Below are positions 1 through 5,843 of a stretch of 7,736 nucleotides of DNA, piece after piece (position 1 is the stretch's first letter; each line of letters opens with the position of its first letter). This stretch comes from Bacteroidota bacterium (GTDB taxonomy: Bacteria > Bacteroidota > Bacteroidia > Bacteroidales > JAADJA01): contig JAJRTT010000313.1 in NCBI GenBank assembly GCA_024278155.1, positions 1-7,736 of the forward strand, written 5' to 3'. A model generated the notes under the pieces. It made no database searches, was not told the origin of the DNA, and saw only the letters and a program-made list of their open reading frames with translations. A program made the translations under genes and the position numbers.

Positions 1-591
1 ACACCTAAAAGCCTGTTGCGCCATCCCCGTTGTGTATCGCCTCTCGATGATTTGAGCAAGGGTGGTTTCAGGGAAGTAATAGATGATGCCGGTGCCGATC
101 CGGAAAAAATCGACCGGGTGATATTCTGTGCTGGCAAAATGTATTACGAATTGCTGGAAGAACAGGAGAAAATCAAATCTGAAAATATTGCCGTTGTCCG
201 GTTGGAGCAATTGTACCCATTGCCCAAAAAGCAATTACGGCAGATTGTGGCCAAGTACTACAAAACAGAAACATGGCTTTGGGTTCAGGAGGAACCCTAT
301 AATATGGGGGCATGGCCTTTTATGCACATGGAGTTCACGGATGTGCCCTTGAAAGTGATTTCGCGCCCTGCAAGTGGCAGTACGGCAACGGGCTCCAATA
401 AATTCCACTATATCCGCCAGCGAAAAATTATCGAAAAAGCATTCCACGAATGTGTTTGCCCCAATCTCGAATATGAATGTAAAATGGTGTGTATCGGAAA
501 CCGTTGGAAATCCTTTGAGGAAGAACTGAAGAAATTGCATGTGGATATGATCGACACAAAAGATATTACGGGAGTGAAACAGTTGAAGTAG
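1..591 (+). CDS. sucA: 2-oxoglutarate dehydrogenase E1 component, C-terminal part (5' end outside window)
   Basis: E1 is the thiamine-diphosphate enzyme that decarboxylates 2-oxoglutarate and passes the succinyl group to the lipoyl arm of E2, in the cytoplasmic TCA cycle. The reading frame is open from base 1 and gives 196 residues to a TAG stop. The visible start, TPKSLLRHPRCVSPLDDL, matches the SPKSLLRHP segment of bacterial SucA. Further family landmarks are the KIDRVIFCAGKMYYEL strand, RLEQLYPLP, the QEEPYNMGAWPFM block (visible residues about 96-108), and RPASGSTATGSNKFH (about 122-136). These belong to the C-terminal transketolase-like domain. An internal TTG at base 16 is not a start, because homology continues upstream of it. 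Compared with E. coli SucA, which ends soon after the RPAS block, this protein carries roughly 45 extra residues including four clustered cysteines. sucB follows after 369 bp on the same strand, fitting a shared function. The identification is firm; the role of the tail is unknown. Confidence 0.96.
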   Translation, partial: TPKSLLRHPRCVSPLDDLSKGGFREVIDDAGADPEKIDRVIFCAGKMYYELLEEQEKIKSENIAVVRLEQLYPLPKKQLRQIVAKYYKTETWLWVQEEPYNMGAWPFMHMEFTDVPLKVISRPASGSTATGSNKFHYIRQRKIIEKAFHECVCPNLEYECKMVCIGNRWKSFEEELKKLHVDMIDTKDITGVKQLK

Positions 592-689
592 GGGAAATGG
601 AATGATGGAAGAATGGAAAACAAAATAACAAACATCGTTGCGGCGCCTATGCTTAAAGCTTCGGCGACAGCATAAAGTACATAGAGATT

Positions 690-795
690 GGACAATTGCG
701 TAGCGTATTGAAGCAATCTGCCAATGGTTACGACTGAATGTCAAGGCCATTCCATAAAAGTGTTGACAGATTACTTCGCTCCGCTTGCAATAACG
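690..795. repeat. Inverted pair of REP-like intergenic repeats
   Basis: The right arm (765-795) contains CAGATTACTTCGCTCCGCTT followed by GCAAT. The left arm (690-722), read on the minus strand, contains CAGATTGCTTCAATACGCTA followed by CGCAAT. The two share the scaffold CAGATT-n-CTTC-nn-T-n-CGCT followed by GCAAT, with several mismatches. They are separated by 42 bases, so a single transcript could fold into a long imperfect hairpin. The form resembles the AGATTGCTTCGCT...CGCAATGAC intergenic repeats scattered through many bacterial genomes, but assignment to a named family would need a genome-wide search. Confidence 0.55.
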
Positions 796-830
796 ACATT
801 AATTGAATCCTGGTTTTGTAAATATTGAAA

Positions 831-953
831 TCTTGGTTCTGAAAGCCTTGGCTCTAAAAGCCTTGGCTCTATAAGTCTTGGCTCTAAAAAGCCTTGGTTC
901 TAAAAGTCTTGGCTCTATAAGTCTTGGCTCTAAAAAGCCTTGGTTCTAAAAAA
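831..953 (+). repeat. Eight-copy 15-16 bp tandem repeat upstream of sucB
   Basis: Eight head-to-tail units follow the pattern YCTTGGYTCTRWAAG. They start at 831, 846, 861, 876, 892, 907, 922 and 938. Units starting at 876 and 922 are 16 bp, with one extra A; the last unit ends in an A-run (948-954) instead of AAG. Variants recur in order, so units 3-5 and 6-8 form a higher-order repeat with a 46-bp period: 862-905 and 908-951 are identical across 44 bases. This implies a recent duplication of a three-unit block. Units carry in-frame stops in places and the tract is not part of a gene. The tract ends 7 bases before the sucB ATG, so copy-number change would alter the sucB leader or promoter spacing. 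There are no unique spacers, so it is not a CRISPR array. Confidence 0.9.
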
Positions 954-960
954 ATAAATT
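948..960 (+). promoter_or_regulatory. A-rich translation leader of sucB (no Shine-Dalgarno)
   Basis: The 13 bases before the ATG read AAAAAAATAAATT and contain no AGGAGG-like core. A/T-rich leaders of this kind are the usual initiation context in Bacteroidota. The leader overlaps the A-rich end of the last tandem repeat unit. It supports 961 as the start, as does the lipoyl domain beginning directly at MIEIKVPSPGES. Confidence 0.55.
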
Positions 961-2247
961 ATGATAGAAATAAAAGTTCCCAGTCCGGGCGAATCCATAA
1001 CACAGGTGCAATTGGCTTCATGGTTGGTTGCTGATGGCGATATTGTGGAGAAAGACCAGGAAATTGCCGAAATCGATTCCGACAAAGCAACCTTGACCGT
1101 AAGTGCTGAGGAATCTGGCCAGATAAAACTGATGGCCGGGGAAGGCGATACGATTGACGTGGGTTCGGTGATCTGTTCCATTGACACTTCAAAAGCCGTG
1201 GAAAAGAAAGCCGTTGAAACGATCGTCGATGAACAAAAACCCGTTGTGGAAAAAGCAAGTGGGGCAACGAAAGAAATTGGGGAAGATAAAGTAAAGCGGG
1301 AAGATAGCAGCAAACCAATTGCCGATGAAGGCATCCTGAATATTTCACCATTGGCTGCAAAGATGATGGAAGAGAACAATATGACCGAAAACGGTCTTAT
1401 TGATTTCCTTAAACAATACAGGATCGGGAAGAAAGATGTAAGTTTCTTCCTGTCGGAGAAGGACAATATCAAACCTGGGCCACCAAATCCCCAATCCGAT
1501 TCAAGCTGGGGAGGAACACGTGACAAAGACAGGAAGAAGATGTCGATGCTCAGGACAAAGCTGGCCGAGCGATTGGTATCCGTAAAACAGGAAACGGCCA
1601 TGCTTACCACTTTCAATGAAGTGAACATGACGCCCATCATGGAAATCCGCAAGAAACACAAAGAGCATTTTAAGGAAAAACACGGGGTGGGCCTTGGCTT
1701 CATGTCCTTTTTCACAAAAGCGGTAACGGAAGCCCTGCAATATTTCCCTGCGGTAAATGCCCAGGTCGACGGGAATGAAATCGTATATCACGATTATGCC
1801 GATATCGGCATTGCGGTAAGCTCGCCCAAGGGATTGGTGGTCCCCGTTTTACGAAATGCCGAGCAGATGAGCCTTATGGAAATCGAAACCAATATCAAGG
1901 AACTCGCAATAAAAGCCCGCAACGGAAAAATCACCATTGACGAAATGATGGGCGGGACTTACACAATCACCAACGGTGGCGTTTTTGGCTCCATGCTTTC
2001 CACGCCCATTTTAAACCCTCCCCAAAGTGCCATCCTTGGGATGCACAATATCGTGGAACGCCCCATTGCCGTAAACGGAAAGGTGGAAATCCACCCGATG
2101 ATGTACGTGGCCATGTCGTACGATCACCGCATCATCGATGGAAAGGAATCCGTCGGGTTCTTGGTGAAAGTAAAAGAAATGCTGGAAGACCCTGCAAAAA
2201 TGCTTTTCGGTGGGAAAGACGGTGTTGAGGTGTTGTTGGGGCTTTAA
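961..2247 (+). CDS. sucB: Dihydrolipoyllysine-residue succinyltransferase, E2 of 2-oxoglutarate dehydrogenase
   Basis: E2 forms the core of the cytoplasmic 2-oxoglutarate dehydrogenase complex and transfers the succinyl group from its lipoyl arm to coenzyme A. The 428-residue length fits the family (E. coli SucB is about 405). Residues 1-76 form a single lipoyl domain with the site EIDSDKATL, so Lys42 is the expected lipoylated lysine. A charged linker (about 79-124) leads to a short E1/E3-binding domain (about 127-164, starting NISPLAAKMM). A second linker rich in Pro, Gly and Asp (about 167-193) precedes the catalytic domain (about 195-428). That domain contains TFNEVNMTPIMEIR, TITNGGVFGSMLSTPILNPP and the active-site block SYDHRIIDGKES, with His389 and Asp393 in the HxxxD arrangement. 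The binding domain lacks the usual GTGxGGR loop and the first conserved Arg, which is odd. The gene lies downstream of sucA; the E3 gene (lpd) is not in the window. Confidence 0.97.
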   Translation: MIEIKVPSPGESITQVQLASWLVADGDIVEKDQEIAEIDSDKATLTVSAEESGQIKLMAGEGDTIDVGSVICSIDTSKAVEKKAVETIVDEQKPVVEKASGATKEIGEDKVKREDSSKPIADEGILNISPLAAKMMEENNMTENGLIDFLKQYRIGKKDVSFFLSEKDNIKPGPPNPQSDSSWGGTRDKDRKKMSMLRTKLAERLVSVKQETAMLTTFNEVNMTPIMEIRKKHKEHFKEKHGVGLGFMSFFTKAVTEALQYFPAVNAQVDGNEIVYHDYADIGIAVSSPKGLVVPVLRNAEQMSLMEIETNIKELAIKARNGKITIDEMMGGTYTITNGGVFGSMLSTPILNPPQSAILGMHNIVERPIAVNGKVEIHPMMYVAMSYDHRIIDGKESVGFLVKVKEMLEDPAKMLFGGKDGVEVLLGL

Positions 2248-2262
2248 CTGAAGGGCGTAAAA
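2248..2262. other. Very short convergent gap between sucB and the glycan genes
   Basis: Only 15 bases separate the stop codons of sucB (plus strand) and the second GT-C gene (minus strand). I find no strong stem with a T-run in either direction. The weak AGGGC...GCCT pairing just to the right lies inside the GT-C gene. The two transcripts may therefore overlap at their 3' ends. Confidence 0.6.
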
Positions 2263-4347
2263 TCAGGGCCTTTTGCCTAAAAGCTTAACGCTAAAATCAT
2301 CGACATAAACTTTTCCTTCGCCATAAAACTGGTAAAAACAAATCATTGTACTGTCGAGCGGCTGGTGGTGGATTGTCGTGAACAAACGCACCATTTCCCA
2401 ATCTTCGTTAATCACCGACAAGGTGTGCCCATCGAAATAATACAAACTGTCAACTTTTGGTTCTAACGAGCTTAAGACGAGTTCCCCCTTTTCCTTGAAA
2501 CCGTTTTTTCTCCTTTTGATGGTCAGTTCCACATAATCCCCTTTTAACACATTTTTGATAGTGGCAACGGGTATTTGGTGCAATTCACCCTCAAGTTCCA
2601 AGGAATGGGCCCCATTGCACGGCTTTTCCGTGTTTAAAATGTAATTACCGGATAGGGGGTTTTCCCCATCATCTGCAAAAAGGTTATTATAAAGGATATT
2701 TTCAAAACCATACTTTCTTTCTGCAAGGGTTTTCCATTTCGAAATATTCGTGAGCTTGATCACGAATTCATTTCTTGCCGGATTGGAAAAAACAGTATCC
2801 CTTATCATTGAAATGCCATAGGAACCGGCTTTGTTTTCAACATATTCCATTACTTCTCGCATATGCCTGTTGGGTGCCGAGAGGAGATAAATACTTTTCC
2901 CGCTTTTAAAGACAGCCTCATTGTTGGCATCGAGCATCATGAAATACATTAGGGGCCTTCTGTCCCCTTCATAGGTAAGGATGTTGGGATAAACCTTTTC
3001 ATATGTGTTGTAGGATAAGTTGGACGAATCAACATAGGTGATCCCGTACAGCAATCCATCAGCTATCTGTGGGCTGGCCCTCCAACTGGACCTTAGTAGG
3101 GTAAAATCGGATTTTGGAATGTTTTCATTAATGAAACCTGCCGTCTTGTTTGCTTCGATAAGGTTATGCTTCCAATACGGAACAGATTGAAGGGATTTTC
3201 TTACAGGAACCATCAACAGCACTATCAGCAACAATGCGAAAATTTTATTGAGGTGCCTGTATGCCGTAAATCCCTTGTTTATCCTCCATATGACATAAAA
3301 GACAAAAGCGGTGAGGCTCATTACCGGGATAAGATAGTGGTTTTTATAATGTTTTGAGATCATAACAAGGCTAACTGCCATAACGACCATATATGCCAAA
3401 AGGAACCGAAACTCCATGGGGTTTTCTTTACGGGTGACGGGCCTGAACAAAAGGACTGCAAGAAAAACAAAGGCCGCAACAAAAACAATGGTAAACGAAA
3501 TATTAAACTGAAAGATCAAAACGATATTGTGAAAAAACTTTTGCATGTTGAAAACCTGTTCGGCACCTGAGCCATATAATCCATCATGATTGATGATGCC
3601 AACAATGAAAGATTCGAAATATCCGATTTTGTCGAATATGGGCATAAAAGAAACAAAGGTCGCAATACTGAACGTCCCTGCATAAATAAAACGTCCCTTC
3701 CATTTATCCAGCATGAAAACAGGGATGACCAGCAAGGGGAGAAAGTTGAATTTTGTCACAAACCCCACACCCATTAAAATACCTGAATAAATTGCAAATT
3801 TAGTTGCACTATAGTTTTTCTGATAAATGAATTTGTAGGTGAAGCCAATAACCAGCAATACAATTATCATCAACATCCTGTCGGGCATATATCTATATGG
3901 GATATTGATAAGGACGGTGGTCATGAACACCGATGACTGGAGCACAAAAACACCAAATAACCGGGCACCTGTCCTTGAAGCGGTTTTGCCAAGCCAAAGG
4001 ATGATCCAGGCGGTGATTACAGTCAATAAAACAGATGCCATAGAAAAATACAGTTCGGGCCTTGAAATTACATCTTCGACAATCGGGCCTTGTCCAAAGA
4101 GCAAATGTGTAAAGCGGATAAACAAGCCTGTCAACAACTGAAAAGGGGTTCCGGGATGGTCAACATGCCCGATCCTGCCAAATTCAAGAATGGAGCAATT
4201 CAAGCCGTTCAAAAGGTAAACAAACTCCGGGTCTATCCTGGAAAGATAAAACGGCCCCACTATCTTTTGGAAATATATGCCCCATGCCAAGACAACAGCA
4301 GGGACAAAATAAACAATCGTTTTCCTCAAATCAGGTTTCTTGGACAT
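2263..4347 (-). CDS. GT-C-type polytopic membrane glycosyltransferase (GT39/PMT-like) with C-terminal beta-sandwich domain
   Basis: This 694-residue protein resembles GT-C enzymes, which transfer sugars from polyprenyl-phosphate donors to acceptors on the outer face of the inner membrane. About ten hydrophobic segments lie between residues 11 and 382. The first loop carries RIDPEFVYL, where Asp39 is a candidate for the acidic catalytic residue typical of this fold, followed by HVDHPGTP (61-67), a pattern I associate with such proteins. KHYKNHYLIPVMSL (332-345) before a late membrane helix also fits. Residues about 385-540 look soluble. The last 150 residues (about 543-694) look like a separate beta-sandwich ending VYVDDFSVKLL, and resemble the C-terminus of the other GT-C protein in this locus. 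The start at 4347 lies 19 bp after the stop of the methyltransferase-GT2 gene, so the two are probably co-transcribed; the leader has no Shine-Dalgarno sequence. Donor and acceptor are unknown. Membrane topology is confident; the enzyme class is likely. Confidence 0.8.
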   Translation of the reverse strand: MSKKPDLRKTIVYFVPAVVLAWGIYFQKIVGPFYLSRIDPEFVYLLNGLNCSILEFGRIGHVDHPGTPFQLLTGLFIRFTHLLFGQGPIVEDVISRPELYFSMASVLLTVITAWIILWLGKTASRTGARLFGVFVLQSSVFMTTVLINIPYRYMPDRMLMIIVLLVIGFTYKFIYQKNYSATKFAIYSGILMGVGFVTKFNFLPLLVIPVFMLDKWKGRFIYAGTFSIATFVSFMPIFDKIGYFESFIVGIINHDGLYGSGAEQVFNMQKFFHNIVLIFQFNISFTIVFVAAFVFLAVLLFRPVTRKENPMEFRFLLAYMVVMAVSLVMISKHYKNHYLIPVMSLTAFVFYVIWRINKGFTAYRHLNKIFALLLIVLLMVPVRKSLQSVPYWKHNLIEANKTAGFINENIPKSDFTLLRSSWRASPQIADGLLYGITYVDSSNLSYNTYEKVYPNILTYEGDRRPLMYFMMLDANNEAVFKSGKSIYLLSAPNRHMREVMEYVENKAGSYGISMIRDTVFSNPARNEFVIKLTNISKWKTLAERKYGFENILYNNLFADDGENPLSGNYILNTEKPCNGAHSLELEGELHQIPVATIKNVLKGDYVELTIKRRKNGFKEKGELVLSSLEPKVDSLYYFDGHTLSVINEDWEMVRLFTTIHHQPLDSTMICFYQFYGEGKVYVDDFSVKLLGKRP

Positions 4348-4366
4348 ACTATTTGACTAATGGACG

Positions 4367-5776
4367 TTAGGCAATGAATTTAATTTTCCTGGCGGCAAAC
4401 AGGCTCATCCTGATTAAAAGCAAACCATGCTTAAACCGGCTTATCTGGGTTGAACCATACTCCCGGTCACGGTAACGGACAATTACCTCGGTTATTTTCA
4501 GATTGAGTTTGGCAGCACCAAAAATCAGGTCAAAATCGCCAAAGGGGTCGAAATCACCAAAATACTTACGGTTTTCCTGTATCAGTTCATAATCCTTTTT
4601 GTACAGTACCTTCGTCCCGCACAGTGTGTCTTTCAATCTTTGCCCCAACAAATAGGAGAAGAACCACCCAAAGAATTTATTGCCAAGATAGTTGAGGAAT
4701 CGCATTGCTTGCTTGTCCATGGGGTAAACCAACCTGCACCCATTGATAAATTCGCCGTGGTTGTGTACCAGGGCATCATAAAACTTTTCCATGTCTTCGG
4801 GAGGGGTGGTGAGATCGGCATCAAGGATCATAAGGATATCGCAACTTGCGGCCTCAAAAGCCTCCCTGACCGCATTCCCTTTTCCCTTGCCCGTTTGTTT
4901 CATTACCTTGATATCCTTGTCTGGATAGGCTTTCTGCACACGTAGCATCTCTTCGTAAGTCCCATCTTGCGAGCCCCCTTCGATAAATATGAATTCCTGG
5001 TGCGACCCAAATCCGGGGGTCCTTTTTATTGCATTTTCGGTGTTGCCTTTCTCGTTTCGCGAAGGTATTACGATGGTAATCGATTTTTCCTCTTGTTTTT
5101 GAACCCGTGGCCTTGCAGTTATTAAGTTCACTAAGTTCAACCTGTTGATGCCGGGAAGGTTTGCAAGGAAAACATTGAATATAAGGTTTACGATCGGTAT
5201 GTATTTTGGGAACAACAGTTTTCGGTCAACTTTGATGATTTCAAAGTCTTCAAGCTCCAAAAGGTTTTTTATGTCCTTTACCGAAAGCCAGCTCTGCAAG
5301 GGTTGTTTCTCTTTTAAGCCCAGGAGTTCCCCCAGTTTTAAAGAGGGCTCCCATAAATAGTTGTAGGCCGAGATAATTATCTTGGTACGGGGGTTGACCA
5401 GGTTTTTCAAGTTATGCAGGACCAATTGAATGTCCCAAAGCGAACTCAGTAAGTCGGACAGTATGACATAATCAAAATGAACACCCGATTTATAGTCGGC
5501 TGCATCAGCAGTACAAAACTCTAAATGAGGGTATTTCCCCTTAGCAATGGAAACCATCTTTTCGGAAAAATCAATTCCCACGCCCACAGAAGGTTTTACC
5601 GAATCGAGCAGGTCGCCGGTGCCACAGCCCAATTCCAACACCTTTGATCCTTCCGGGATAATAAAGGAAAAATGCTTCTGAAGTGTCTTATGGTAAAAGC
5701 GGTTTCTCTTTTTCCACTTGTCACGTTTTGTGGCGAGTTGCTCAAAATACCCATGGATCATTTCTCTTCCGGCCAT
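4367..5776 (-). CDS. Bifunctional class I SAM methyltransferase / DPM1-like GT2 glycosyltransferase
   Basis: This is a 469-residue cytoplasmic fusion. Residues about 30-225 are a Rossmann methyltransferase: motif I is VLELGCGTG (46-54), the acidic residue after strand 2 is Asp69 in GVGIDFS, and TADAADY (89-95) and FDYVILSDLL (101-110) follow. A hydrophobic, probably amphipathic stretch (about 187-222, FPKYIPIVNLIFNVF...ITARP) links it to the GT2 domain. That domain (about 231-469) starts SITIVIPSRNEKGN and has EFIFIEGGSQDGT, the nucleotide-sugar/metal motif DADLTTPPED (Asp319 and Asp321), LKDTLCGTKVLYKKDY, and RDREYGSTQISRFKHG near the end. These are features of the dolichyl/undecaprenyl-phosphate glycosyltransferase (DPM1) group, which makes lipid-linked monosaccharides. 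No C-terminal transmembrane pair follows. The start is well supported by AAGGAGGG 7 bases upstream. Flanking GT-C genes on both sides fit a donor-making role. The methyl acceptor is unknown; it may be the sugar, the lipid or something else. Such fusions occur in other bacteria to my knowledge. Confidence 0.9.
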   Translation of the reverse strand: MAGREMIHGYFEQLATKRDKWKKRNRFYHKTLQKHFSFIIPEGSKVLELGCGTGDLLDSVKPSVGVGIDFSEKMVSIAKGKYPHLEFCTADAADYKSGVHFDYVILSDLLSSLWDIQLVLHNLKNLVNPRTKIIISAYNYLWEPSLKLGELLGLKEKQPLQSWLSVKDIKNLLELEDFEIIKVDRKLLFPKYIPIVNLIFNVFLANLPGINRLNLVNLITARPRVQKQEEKSITIVIPSRNEKGNTENAIKRTPGFGSHQEFIFIEGGSQDGTYEEMLRVQKAYPDKDIKVMKQTGKGKGNAVREAFEAASCDILMILDADLTTPPEDMEKFYDALVHNHGEFINGCRLVYPMDKQAMRFLNYLGNKFFGWFFSYLLGQRLKDTLCGTKVLYKKDYELIQENRKYFGDFDPFGDFDLIFGAAKLNLKITEVIVRYRDREYGSTQISRFKHGLLLIRMSLFAARKIKFIA

Positions 5777-5783
5777 GTTTTTT

Positions 5784-5791
5784 CCCTCCTT
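5784..5791 (-). promoter_or_regulatory. Strong Shine-Dalgarno of the methyltransferase-GT2 gene
   Basis: On the minus strand the sequence AAGGAGGG lies 7 bases before the ATG at 5776, a near-perfect match to the anti-Shine-Dalgarno at ideal spacing. It fixes this start codon. The other starts visible here (sucB and the second GT-C gene) lack such a site, which makes this one stand out in a presumed Bacteroidota genome. Confidence 0.75.
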
Positions 5792-5805
5792 AAATTTACA
5801 ATTGG

Positions 5806-5813
5806 CAAAAGTA
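5806..5813 (-). promoter_or_regulatory. Candidate Bacteroidota -7 box before the methyltransferase-GT2 gene
   Basis: TACTTTTG on the minus strand matches the Bacteroidota -7 consensus TAnnTTTG exactly and lies 29 bases before the start codon, in the 67-bp gap after the first GT-C gene. No clear TTG is found at the expected -33 spacing; the corresponding place is T-rich (TTTATTTC). It would give a short leader that still includes the Shine-Dalgarno. An eight-base match with two free positions in AT-rich DNA can occur by chance, so this is tentative. Confidence 0.35.
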
Positions 5814-5843
5814 CTATTTTAACAATATGAAATAAAACCTTTT

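Larger units (their letters stand above)
592..960. other. Long sucA-sucB intergenic region rich in repeats
   Basis: This 369-bp gap separates two genes that are usually close together. I see no credible protein gene in it. It begins with a purine-rich stretch (592-640), followed by a GC-richer part with a small inverted repeat (TATGCT at 648-653 and AGCATA at 669-674). Then come a REP-like inverted pair (690-795) and a tandem repeat tract (831-953). No convincing rho-independent terminator with a T-run follows sucA, so read-through into sucB remains possible. A separate sucB promoter inside or upstream of the tandem repeats is equally possible, but no clear -33/-7 pair was found. Confidence 0.75.

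Noticed and set aside
235..750. A 171-codon open frame on the minus strand, plus another at 408-716
   Set aside because: They run antisense to the certain sucA end and through the REP-like repeat; the predicted proteins look like reversed coding sequence, rich in Phe, Cys, His and Arg with no domain.
597..755. ATGGAATG (597-604) and its inverted copy CATTCCAT (748-755) as ends of a small transposable element
   Set aside because: Eight bases are too short to exclude chance in this composition, no target-site duplication is visible, and the ends do not bound the REP-like pair.
831..953. The repeat array as a CRISPR array
   Set aside because: Units are contiguous without unique spacers, the unit is only 15-16 bp, and no cas gene is present.
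930..1715. A 261-codon minus-strand open frame opposite sucB
   Set aside because: It lies opposite the lipoyl, linker and early catalytic parts of a certain gene; the Ser/Phe-rich product is typical of an antisense shadow, and its end falls in the tandem repeats.
2248..2280. Bidirectional terminator between sucB and the second GT-C gene
   Set aside because: Only a weak AGGGC...GCCT pairing with a bulge is present, without a proper T-run, and it overlaps coding sequence.
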